The position numbers and the translations under genes were made by a program. This document shows, in pieces, positions 13,121 to 19,858 of a stretch of DNA of 21,435 nt (position 1 is its first letter; every line of letters begins with the position of its first letter). The DNA is from JAXHTH01 sp034211115. Its GTDB lineage: Bacteria > Planctomycetota > Phycisphaerae > Phycisphaerales > SM1A02. The stretch is from NCBI GenBank assembly GCA_034211115.1, contig JAXHTH010000057.1, forward strand, positions 1 through 21,435, in the 5' to 3' direction. The notes below the pieces were generated by a model. It saw nothing but the letters and a program-made list of their open reading frames with translations, was not told where the DNA came from and ran no database searches.

Positions 13121-14854
13121 ATGAATCGCCTTGCATGCATGCTCATCGCGCTCGCTTCCCTCTCGATCGTGGCCGCGGCCGGGACCGCCTCGGCGGGTTC
13201 CGCCGACGGCCGGCCCGCCGCGATCGACGTCTCGCTGGAGGACGGATCCCTCGCCTGGCGCCTTCGCTCACCGTCGGCGCGGCCGGAGGTCCGGCGAACC
13301 GTCTCCGACGGCTCGATCCTGACCGATTGGGGCGTTCTCGTCGGCTCCCGCGGCACGATCCTGGCCCGTGTGCACGATGGCCGCGTCTCGGCTCCCCGCG
13401 GTACGGGCCGCGCCCTGGACTGCCCTTTCTGGGACGAGTTGGCGGAGATCACCCCGCCGACGAGCGGCTTCAGCGACGCCCATGCCCCCCTGCTCAAGGA
13501 CTCCGCCGGCAACGTCTGGGTCATCAACACCCACATCGAGGGCGGCTACGAGCTCCAGGTCCGCCGATCCGAGGGCCACTCCGGCGACTGGCTGCCCATG
13601 GAGACCATCTCCGACACCACCAACTACGTGTCCCAGCCGCAGGGGACCATCGACGGCGAGGACAACATCACCATCGTCTTCCGCGATATCGCCGGCGGCT
13701 ACCGGCTGTTCGCCATCCGCTACGAGCCCGGTTCCGGGTGGGGCGCGCTGACGCAGATCTACTCGACCGCGGCGTTCTTCCAGGCGATCGAGATCGCCGC
13801 CGATGAGGACGGCGACGTGGTGGCGATCTTCGACCCCGAGCTGGGCGCCGACCCGGCCGTGTGGAGCCTCACCCGCGACGCGGGAAACGGGCAGTGGGGG
13901 ACGGCCGAGCGGGTCTCCGCGTCGGGGATGAACATCCTTCTGCCCACCGTCGCCCGGAACGAGTCGGGCTCGGCCCTGTATCTGGTCTATCTCGCGGTCA
14001 GCGGCGGTGAGATCGGGCTGTGGGGCCATCGCTGGGACGCCGACGCCAACGCATGGGAAGAAGGCCAGCTCCTCCCCGGCACGGAAGACGCGGGCTACAC
14101 CGCCGCCGGACCCGTCTCCCGCTTCCCCCTCGCGGTCGGCCCCGACGGCGAGGCCAGCGTCCTCTGGCAGACCGCCGATCCCGGCCCCTACGGCGTTTAC
14201 GCCAGTCGCACCGACGGCGGCGTCTGGCAGCCGGCCCACGAACTGCTTGCCCCCGGCCCCGATGACACGGACATCGAGAACTTCGCGTACATGCACGCCG
14301 GCGCGCCGGGCGATGTCATGGGCGTCATCACCCGGTACGAATCCGGCAACAACCGCGTCTGGGCCTTCCGGCACAGCGCCAATGAGGGCTGGCACGATGC
14401 GGTCAACCCCTACACGAGCGCGCTGAACATCTCGACGCGCATCCGCGCCGCGTTCTATCAGGGGGCGCGGGCCTTCGCCTCTTTTTACGGTCGGCAGGAC
14501 AACCAGAACCAGCTCACGTCGATCCTCTATACCGGCATCGGCTGGCTTGACGAGCTGATCGACATCCCCGGCACGTACATCGCCTACTACCAGGATCCGA
14601 TCGTCGATCGCGGCGAAGCGCTGCTCGTCTTCGAGGCCGAGAGCGGCGGAAACCAGGGCATCAAGGCGTCGTGGCTGCGCAACGTCACGGGCGACATCGA
14701 CTGCGACGGCGACGTGGACAGCGCCGACCTTCTGGACCTTCTCGCCGCGTGGGGCGACTGCCCCGACCCGCCGTCGATGTGCCCGGCCGACCTCAACGGC
14801 GACGGGACCGTCAGCACCGCCGACCTGCTGGACTTGCTCGCGAACTGGGGCTGA
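13121..14854 (+). CDS. Secreted repeat protein with Cys-linked dockerin-like C-terminus
   Basis: A 577-residue exported protein. The signal peptide is MNRLACMLIALASLSIVAAA with an ASA cleavage site at 23-25. The body (about 90-510) contains recurring beta-strand blocks with patterns such as WVINTHIEGGYELQVRR, NITIVFRDIAGGYRLFAIRY, DVVAIFDPELGADPAVWSL and EASVLWQTADPGPYGVYASR, spaced about 50-60 residues apart. They suggest a beta-propeller-like fold of the kind found in sialidase or exo-alpha-type secreted proteins, though no catalytic motif is visible. The tail (524-577) has two calcium-loop motifs, DCDGDVDSADLLDLLAAWG and DLNGDGTVSTADLLDLLANW, with Cys residues between them (GDCPDPPSMCPAD). 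GGAGG lies 10 nt before the start. A strong terminator follows. The frame is open upstream to 12986, but the signal peptide fixes the start. Confidence 0.88.
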   Translation: MNRLACMLIALASLSIVAAAGTASAGSADGRPAAIDVSLEDGSLAWRLRSPSARPEVRRTVSDGSILTDWGVLVGSRGTILARVHDGRVSAPRGTGRALDCPFWDELAEITPPTSGFSDAHAPLLKDSAGNVWVINTHIEGGYELQVRRSEGHSGDWLPMETISDTTNYVSQPQGTIDGEDNITIVFRDIAGGYRLFAIRYEPGSGWGALTQIYSTAAFFQAIEIAADEDGDVVAIFDPELGADPAVWSLTRDAGNGQWGTAERVSASGMNILLPTVARNESGSALYLVYLAVSGGEIGLWGHRWDADANAWEEGQLLPGTEDAGYTAAGPVSRFPLAVGPDGEASVLWQTADPGPYGVYASRTDGGVWQPAHELLAPGPDDTDIENFAYMHAGAPGDVMGVITRYESGNNRVWAFRHSANEGWHDAVNPYTSALNISTRIRAAFYQGARAFASFYGRQDNQNQLTSILYTGIGWLDELIDIPGTYIAYYQDPIVDRGEALLVFEAESGGNQGIKASWLRNVTGDIDCDGDVDSADLLDLLAAWGDCPDPPSMCPADLNGDGTVSTADLLDLLANWG

Positions 14855-14905
14855 TCGCGGCGGCGGCAGCCGAAGGAACCCGCATTCGGCTCCGGCCCGT
14901 TGCCC

Positions 14906-14937
14906 GGGCCCCGCTCGGCGGGGCCCGTTCTTTTTTT
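14906..14937 (+). terminator. Strong intrinsic terminator
   Basis: A perfect 9-bp stem GGGCCCCGC / GCGGGGCCC with a TCG loop is followed by GTTC and seven T residues. It lies 51 nt after the stop of the 13121 gene and insulates it from the arsR promoter, which starts 12 nt later. A smaller GCCGAA/TTCGGC hairpin precedes it (about 14869-14890). Confidence 0.9.
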
Positions 14938-14948
14938 CGGCAACCGGC

Positions 14949-14977
14949 TTGACGGCGGGCCGAAACAATTGCATAAT
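14949..14977 (+). promoter_or_regulatory. arsR promoter (sigma70-type)
   Basis: TTGACG (14949-14954) and CATAAT (14972-14977) are separated by exactly 17 nt, the best sigma70-type promoter in the window. The -10 ends 7 nt before ATG 14985, so the transcript would begin at or within a base or two of the start codon. No ribosome binding site is present. Confidence 0.8.
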
Positions 14978-14984
14978 TACGCAA
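14969..14984 (+). promoter_or_regulatory. Predicted ArsR operator
   Basis: TTGCATAATTACGCAA is a 16-bp inverted repeat with only one symmetric mismatch pair (TTGC-x-TAATTA-x-GCAA). It covers the whole -10 box and ends at the base before the arsR ATG. A bound ArsR dimer would block RNA polymerase, as in known ArsR/SmtB autoregulation. Confidence 0.75.
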
Positions 14985-15353
14985 ATGAGCAAGCGATCGT
15001 CCCCCCTGCCCCGCGGCTGCCGGCGGCTGGACCGCCTCCTCGATCCTCCCTTCTTCAGGGCCCTGGGCGATCCCAACCGCCTGAGGCTCCTCACTCGCCT
15101 CGCCGGCTGCTGCGAGCCCCGCACCGTGACGGAGCTGTCCGCCTGCTGCCCCGTGAACATCTCCGTCGTCTCCCGGCACCTGGCCATCCTCCGCGAGGCG
15201 GGCATCGTGGACAGTGAACGATCGGGCAAAGAGGTGCGCTACCGCATCCGGTTCGATGTGCTCTCGCGCACGTTCCGGCAGATCGCCGACGCCATCGACG
15301 ACTGCTGCCCGAGTCTTCCTAACGAAGCCGCGAAGCGAGCCGCGGATTGCTGA
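14985..15353 (+). CDS. arsR: ArsR/SmtB-family arsenic-responsive repressor
   Basis: A 122-residue winged-helix repressor. FFRALGDPNRLRLLTRLAG (23-41) is the family's dimer and first helix signature; VTELSACCPVNISVVSRHLA (48-67) contains the helix-turn-helix; REAGIVDSERSGKEVRYRI (70-88) is the beta wing. Cysteines come in pairs: 42-43, 54-55 and 107-108, with single Cys at 12 and 122. The classical E. coli-type ELCVCDL site is absent, so As(III) binding probably uses these pairs. ATG 14985 is chosen because promoter and operator end immediately before it; a TTG at 14949 in the same frame is the -35 box. The arsM gene follows 77 nt downstream with its own ribosome binding site, so As(III) should induce both. 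Confidence 0.92.
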   Translation: MSKRSSPLPRGCRRLDRLLDPPFFRALGDPNRLRLLTRLAGCCEPRTVTELSACCPVNISVVSRHLAILREAGIVDSERSGKEVRYRIRFDVLSRTFRQIADAIDDCCPSLPNEAAKRAADC

Positions 15354-15430
15354 GTTGCCTGCACGCCACGGATGCGCTCATCGCCCGCCGGATCGAGGAA
15401 TTCACAAAGCCACACTTGAACAGGACAACG

Positions 15431-16372
15431 ATGATGAAGACGCACGAGACAACCAGAGCGCAGGTCGCCCGGGACTACGCCAAAGCCGTGAGCGCGCCCC
15501 CGGCGCCTGCGAGCACCGGGTGCTGCGGTCCGCCCGCGCCGAGCGGCGTGGCGGCGAAGCGCGCCGGGTACGAAGCGGACGCGCTCCAGTCACTGCCCGC
15601 TGATGCCGTGGTCAACTCCTTCGGCTGCGGCAATCCGGTCGCATTCGCCGATCTGCGCGAAGGGCAGGTGGTGCTCGATCTCGGCTCCGGCGCGGGGATC
15701 GACATCCTGCTCGCGGCGAAGAAAGTCGGTCAACACGGCCGGGCCATCGGCATCGACATGACAGATGAGATGATCGCCCGCGCCGAGGAAAACATCCGCG
15801 CTTCCGGACTCACGAACGTCGAGGTTCGCAAGGGCATCATCGAACAGCTTCCCGTCGAGTCCGCCTCCGTCGACTGCGTGATCTCCAACTGCGTGATCAA
15901 CCTCTCGCCCGAGAAGCAACGGGTGTTTGCGGAGATCGCGCGGGTTCTCAAGCCCGGCGGGCGCATCTCGATCTCGGACATCGTCGTGCAGGACCTGCCC
16001 GAGTGGGTCGAGCATGATCCGCGCCTCTACAGCGCCTGCGTCGCCGGTGCGATCAGCGAAGAGGAGTACGTGCAGGGACTGCGCGATGCGGGGCTGACCG
16101 ATGTTCAGGTCACCGGACGCCTCGTTTACGACAGCGAGCAGATCCAAGCATTCGTGACCTCGGAACCGGTCGATGACGTCGGCGATGCCTGCGCCTGCGG
16201 ATGCGGCGGATCGGCCGACGCCCCGCTGGCCGAGGACATCAGCGAGGATGTGACCGGTCGGGTCTGGAGCGCCCGCATCGAGGCCCGCAAGCCTCTCGCG
16301 TGCTGCTCAATCGGTACAGCCGCCCAAAGCGCGCCACAACCTGCTCAGCGCCGATCGAGCAGGCCGGGATGA
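15431..16372 (+). CDS. arsM: Arsenite S-adenosylmethionine methyltransferase (ArsM)
   Basis: A 313-residue enzyme that methylates As(III) with AdoMet, giving mono-, di- and trimethyl arsenicals. Motifs: STGCCG (28-33), SFGCGNPVAFADL (63-75), AdoMet motif VLDLGSGAGID (81-91), GIDMTDEMI (107-115), ISNCVINLSP (151-160), LKPGGRISISDIV (173-185) and LYSACVAGA (199-207). Cys66, Cys154 and Cys203 match the conserved As(III)-binding and disulfide cysteines known from CmArsM. The tail adds a Cys cluster DACACGCGG (252-260) and a terminal CC (291-292). ATG 15431 has AGGA 5 nt upstream; in-frame codons before it overlap arsR. Its last 28 bases overlap, tail to tail, the convergent SDR gene at 16345. No arsenite efflux pump or arsenate reductase gene is in the window. 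Confidence 0.93.
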   Translation: MMKTHETTRAQVARDYAKAVSAPPAPASTGCCGPPAPSGVAAKRAGYEADALQSLPADAVVNSFGCGNPVAFADLREGQVVLDLGSGAGIDILLAAKKVGQHGRAIGIDMTDEMIARAEENIRASGLTNVEVRKGIIEQLPVESASVDCVISNCVINLSPEKQRVFAEIARVLKPGGRISISDIVVQDLPEWVEHDPRLYSACVAGAISEEEYVQGLRDAGLTDVQVTGRLVYDSEQIQAFVTSEPVDDVGDACACGCGGSADAPLAEDISEDVTGRVWSARIEARKPLACCSIGTAAQSAPQPAQRRSSRPG

Positions 16373-17115
16373 ACGCCCAGCCCGAGCGAGGCGTCAAGCA
16401 CCGCGCCGCGCAGCACCCGCGCTTCCGGCGTGCAGAGGAACATGATCAGGTCGGCTATCTCGCCCGGCTCGATCATCCTCGCCCCCGGAAGTTTCTCCAT
16501 CAGCCGGCCCCGCTCTTCTTCTGAGAGATGATCGACGCTGCTCTGGCGGAACATCGGCGTGTCCACCGCGCCCGGGCAGACGGTGAACACATCGATCGCC
16601 TCGTGCGACAGCTCCGCGGCAAGCTGCCGACCCAGATGCGCGATGGCCGCCTTGCTCATGCCGTCGGCGAGACGAAAGCCCGGGAATTGCGTGATTCCCC
16701 CGCCGACCGAGCTGAGAAAGACGATCTTCCCGAAGCCGCGCTCGCGCATCGCCGGCAGCAGCGCCTGCGTGAGCCAGAGCGTGCCCACGGCGTTGACCTG
16801 CATCAGCGCCTGATCCTGGAGATGCGTTTCCGGCGCCTGGTGCTCGACGGTCTTCGTCCCCAGGCCGGCGTTGTTGATGAGGATCTCCACCGGGCCGGGC
16901 AGGAGTTCCAGCAGACGCTGCTGACTGTTCCAATCTCCAAGATCGAGAGGGAAGTGCTGCACGTCCCGATCGCTCAATCCGGCCGTCAGCTCGCGAGCGC
17001 TCGGCTCGCCCCGGTTGTACGTGAACCAGACGGTGTACTCGGCGTTGGCGAAGGCGCGGACGAGTCCGGCCCCGATGCCGCTCGATCCGCCGGTGATGAG
17101 GACGTTCTTCGACAC
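16345..17115 (-). CDS. Short-chain dehydrogenase/reductase-like protein lacking catalytic Tyr
   Basis: A 256-residue Rossmann protein of classical SDR length. The NAD(P)-binding TGGSSGIG (8-15), TYNRGE (32-37, Arg favouring NADPH), LDLGDW, LINNAGLG (79-86), VNAVGT and PGAVDTP (181-187) are all present, as is the SS pair (135-136). The YxxxK motif, however, reads DGMSK: the catalytic Tyr is Asp151, while Lys155 is kept. The codon is GAC, one change from TAC. The cofactor fold seems intact but normal proton relay cannot occur, so it may be inactive, regulatory or use another mechanism. The GTG start at 17115 gives the standard N-terminus MSKNVLITGG and has GAGGGA about 8 nt upstream; an upstream in-frame ATG at 17214 would overlap the preceding gene. 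It follows the Mth938-like gene by 35 nt. Confidence 0.88.
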   Translation of the reverse strand: MSKNVLITGGSSGIGAGLVRAFANAEYTVWFTYNRGEPSARELTAGLSDRDVQHFPLDLGDWNSQQRLLELLPGPVEILINNAGLGTKTVEHQAPETHLQDQALMQVNAVGTLWLTQALLPAMRERGFGKIVFLSSVGGGITQFPGFRLADGMSKAAIAHLGRQLAAELSHEAIDVFTVCPGAVDTPMFRQSSVDHLSEEERGRLMEKLPGARMIEPGEIADLIMFLCTPEARVLRGAVLDASLGLGVHPGLLDRR

Positions 17116-17150
17116 TTCTCGATCCCTCTCGGCGCCGTAACACGGCGGGC

Positions 17151-17507
17151 TCAGCAGGTGACGTGCAGGATCGCGTTGACCTGCCCGGCCGGAAGGTCTT
17201 CGAGCATGGCGCACGCGTCCCTCGTGGGCAGGGCGACGAGTTCGACGCCGCGCCGGCCCGCCTCCTCGTGAACCTGCGGCATGATCGGCAGGCTGCCGTA
17301 GGCGCCGGTGCCGACGATCAGCCGGCGGCCTGTCCAGGGGATTGCCTCGTCGGCGGAGAGCGGCGTGTGGCCGTATTCATCGCGGTACGCCTTCGACGGC
17401 TTCTTGCCGCGCTTGCGCACCGCGCCGGCTTCGATCACCACGTCATGCTTGAAACGCTCGCCCTCGATCTCGATCTCGCCGAAGGCGACAAGCTCAGCGC
17501 GCATCAT
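17151..17507 (-). CDS. Mth938-like (DUF498) domain protein
   Basis: A 118-residue single-domain protein. FGEIEIEGERFKHDVVIEAG, then KYR-like KPSKAYRDEYGHTPLS, then RRLIVGTGAYGSLPIMPQV, LVALPTRDA and the final NAILHVTC match the Mth938-like fold, including the typical closing H-x-TC. Members are widespread and small; the biochemical role is unclear, with some linked to respiratory complex I assembly (NDUFAF3 in mitochondria). Two adjacent ATG codons (17507 and 17504) lie 4 and 7 nt after GGAGG, and the second is equally likely as the start. A good TATACT -10 sits upstream. The SDR gene lies 35 nt downstream and is probably in the same operon. Confidence 0.87.
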   Translation of the reverse strand: MMRAELVAFGEIEIEGERFKHDVVIEAGAVRKRGKKPSKAYRDEYGHTPLSADEAIPWTGRRLIVGTGAYGSLPIMPQVHEEAGRRGVELVALPTRDACAMLEDLPAGQVNAILHVTC

Positions 17508-17543
17508 CGATCCTCCCATCGTCGCGCCGCAGGGCGCGCGGGA

Positions 17544-17549
17544 AGTATA
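17544..17549 (-). promoter_or_regulatory. -10 TATACT for the Mth938-like/SDR operon
   Basis: On the minus strand TATACT occurs in the context GGTATACTTCCC. A start about 7 nt downstream gives a leader of about 30 nt that contains the GGAGG ribosome binding site. It is the same hexamer as at 12995-13000, but here with a leader. Confidence 0.6.
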
Positions 17550-17585
17550 CCACAAGGGCGCCGTCGTCCCGGCCGCCTGACGCGA

Positions 17586-19814
17586 TCAGCCGTCCACGCT
17601 CGTCCACCGCCTGACGTGTTCCTCCAGCGCGCGGATCGGCGTCGCATCATCGAAGATCCGATCGATGCGCTGCCGGACCTTGTCCGCCACGGCGCTGCGA
17701 TGCGCCTCGTCGAGGGCCAGCCTGACGGCGATCCCGACGTAGTCATCCTTGTCCGAGGCGATCGTCTCCTCCAGCTCGAGCATTCGAAGCATGCCGCAGG
17801 CGTGCCGGCCGCGCATGAAGCGCCCGGGGAGCGTGACCACCGGCAAGCCCGCGGTGAGCGATTCGATCGTCGTGTTCCCGCCGGACCAGTCGAGGGTGTC
17901 CAGGCCCACATCGCCGGCCATGTGCAGGGCGAGGAAGTCCGTCTTCGGATCGAGCCGGGGCAGGATGCGGCAATGTCGCTCGGCGTCCAGACCCGCCTCG
18001 TCGAACGCGCGCCCGATTCGGGCGCGGAACTGCCCGGTGATTGTCCGGCTCCGCGCGGCGATGAACGCGAAGACCGCGCCCGGCACCCGGCGCGCGATGT
18101 CCACGAACAGGTGATCGTGCTGCGGCAGGTACTTGTACAGCGACTGGCAGGCGAGGTAGACGACCGCCTCGCCGGGCGCGGGAAGACCCAGCTCGATTCG
18201 CGGTTTCGGATCGGCCGGCAGCTCCGGCCGCACGTATTTCACGCCGAGATTCGGCAGGCGGACGAGCTGTTCGCTGTAATGCGCCTCTCCGCCGACCGGC
18301 TCCATCAGGTCGCTGCTGAGGAAGTAATCGATCACGGGCGAGCCGGACGTCACCGGATGCCCCCACGACACGCACTGGATCGGCGCCAGTCGCAGCGCGG
18401 CGAGGGGGGTGATCGACGCCTGCATCCCGATGTCGGTGTAGATGAGCACGTGCGGGCGATCGGACGCGATCCGTTTCGCCATCGCCTCGATGTCGCGCGC
18501 GTTCTCGTACCATTCGTCGGCGGCCTCGCGGAAGTGTTCGGTGAAGTCGTCGTGCGCCGCGCCGGTGTGATAGCAATAGTACTTGAACGCCTCGTGATCG
18601 CCCTCGCGGATGAAGTTCAGCGCCATGCGGGTGGCGGCGTGATAGCGGAAGTGCGCGGAGACGAAGCCGACGCGGATTCGACCGTCCTTGCCCGGCTTGT
18701 GCACGGGCCGGTCGCGCGTCCATTTGGGGTACTTCGCGGCGGCGATGCGGTGCACGAACTCTCCGTACTGCCGCTGGAGCTCCCGGTCATCACGGGCCTG
18801 GTAGGCGAGAAGGAAGTTGGTCATCGCCCCCGCCGCCGCGAACGCCGCGGACGCGGTCTCGTCCGTGATCGGCGTCTCTGCGACGAGTCTTTCCAGCCCC
18901 TCGCGGAACCGGGCGCGCCACGCGTCGATCTCCTCCTCCCGCTCGTAGAGCACGGGCAGCGCCAGCCGCTGATGCCAGCGCGCCTCCAGCAGGTTCGGAT
19001 CGAGCTCGCACGCCTCGCGATACTGATCGATCGCCTCTTCGGTGCGGTTCATGTCCAGCAGTGTATTGCCGAGGTTGAGCGCGAAGAGGGCGACCTTGGG
19101 GGCGAGCTCCCGCGCCCGCCGGAAACACTCGACAGCCCGCTCGTGATCCTCCCTTGCCCGATGCGCGCTGCCGAGATTGTTCTGCGCGATGGCGTAATCG
19201 GGCTGGAGATCGAGCGCATCGGTGAATCGTTCGATCGCCTCGTCGAGCTCGCCGCGCTGCTGGAGGATGTTGCCGAGGTTGTTGTGCGCTTCGGCGACGG
19301 CGGGATCGATCTCGAGCGCCTTCCGGTAGCATGACTCGGCCTCGTCGAGCTCGCCGAGCCGGCGCTGCGCGTTCCCGAGATTGACGAGCGAGGAGACGTT
19401 GTCCGGGCGCAGCCGAACGGCTTCGCGGTAGCTTCGGACCGCATCGGCGAGCTTCCCGTCGCGCTCGAGGGCGATGCCGAGGTTGTTGTGCGCATCGGGG
19501 AATTCGTGGTGCAGTCGAATGGCGCGGCGGTAACGTGCCGCGGCCTGGTCGTAGGCGCCCCGCTCGAGATGCGCGTTGGCCAAGGCGTACAGGTACACCG
19601 GCTGCCGGGCGTCGAGGGTGATCGCCTTTTCCAGATACTCGATCGCCGGCTCGAAGCGCCGCTGCTGCGAATGAAGCACCCCGAGAAAGTACCAGGTCTC
19701 CGCGCGCTGCGGATCCGCCTCCAGCGCCTGGCGGAACAACTGCTCGGCGGCGTGGAGGTTGCCCGCCTGATGATGACGCTTGGCCTCGATGATCGTCTGG
19801 CTCGGATCGGGCAT
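17586..19814 (-). CDS. TPR protein with O-GlcNAc-transferase-like (GT41/SPINDLY) domain
   Basis: A 742-residue protein. Residues 1-275 hold about eight TPR repeats with the usual A-x-x-x-L-G-x-x-L-x-x-x-G spacing (for example AHNNLGIALERDGKLADA and AEAHNNLGNILQQRGELDEA). A linker leads to a two-lobed glycosyltransferase of the OGT family: RVGFVSAHFRYHAATRM (381-397, His392 at the place of human OGT His498), QCVSWGHPVTSGSPVIDY (480-497), CQSLYKYLPQHD (556-567, Lys561 at the place of human Lys842) and LDTLDWSGGNTTIESL (638-653, Asp639 at the place of human Asp925). It should transfer a sugar from a nucleotide sugar to Ser/Thr of a protein; cytoplasmic, since no signal is seen. No ribosome binding site is obvious. 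It starts 44 nt after the PhoH gene and is probably co-transcribed with it. Confidence 0.9.
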   Translation of the reverse strand: MPDPSQTIIEAKRHHQAGNLHAAEQLFRQALEADPQRAETWYFLGVLHSQQRRFEPAIEYLEKAITLDARQPVYLYALANAHLERGAYDQAAARYRRAIRLHHEFPDAHNNLGIALERDGKLADAVRSYREAVRLRPDNVSSLVNLGNAQRRLGELDEAESCYRKALEIDPAVAEAHNNLGNILQQRGELDEAIERFTDALDLQPDYAIAQNNLGSAHRAREDHERAVECFRRARELAPKVALFALNLGNTLLDMNRTEEAIDQYREACELDPNLLEARWHQRLALPVLYEREEEIDAWRARFREGLERLVAETPITDETASAAFAAAGAMTNFLLAYQARDDRELQRQYGEFVHRIAAAKYPKWTRDRPVHKPGKDGRIRVGFVSAHFRYHAATRMALNFIREGDHEAFKYYCYHTGAAHDDFTEHFREAADEWYENARDIEAMAKRIASDRPHVLIYTDIGMQASITPLAALRLAPIQCVSWGHPVTSGSPVIDYFLSSDLMEPVGGEAHYSEQLVRLPNLGVKYVRPELPADPKPRIELGLPAPGEAVVYLACQSLYKYLPQHDHLFVDIARRVPGAVFAFIAARSRTITGQFRARIGRAFDEAGLDAERHCRILPRLDPKTDFLALHMAGDVGLDTLDWSGGNTTIESLTAGLPVVTLPGRFMRGRHACGMLRMLELEETIASDKDDYVGIAVRLALDEAHRSAVADKVRQRIDRIFDDATPIRALEEHVRRWTSVDG

Positions 19815-19858
19815 CGGTCTGGCGTGGCGGATCGACCCGGCGGCGGAAGACGCGCCGG

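Noticed and set aside
13268..15229. Long minus-strand open frame (653 codons) opposite the 13121 gene and arsR
   Set aside because: It runs across a strong terminator, a promoter and two well-supported genes, and its sequence is GC-driven low complexity.
15347..15430. Longer ArsM N-terminus overlapping arsR
   Set aside because: It would begin at a TTG inside arsR without a ribosome binding site; the ATG pair at 15431 has AGGA and fits the family length.
17163..19334. Very long plus-strand open frame (723 codons) opposite the TPR/OGT gene
   Set aside because: It is antisense to a gene with clear TPR and GT41 motifs; its translation is low-complexity Arg/Gly/Ala/Val-rich, as expected from high GC, and matches no family.
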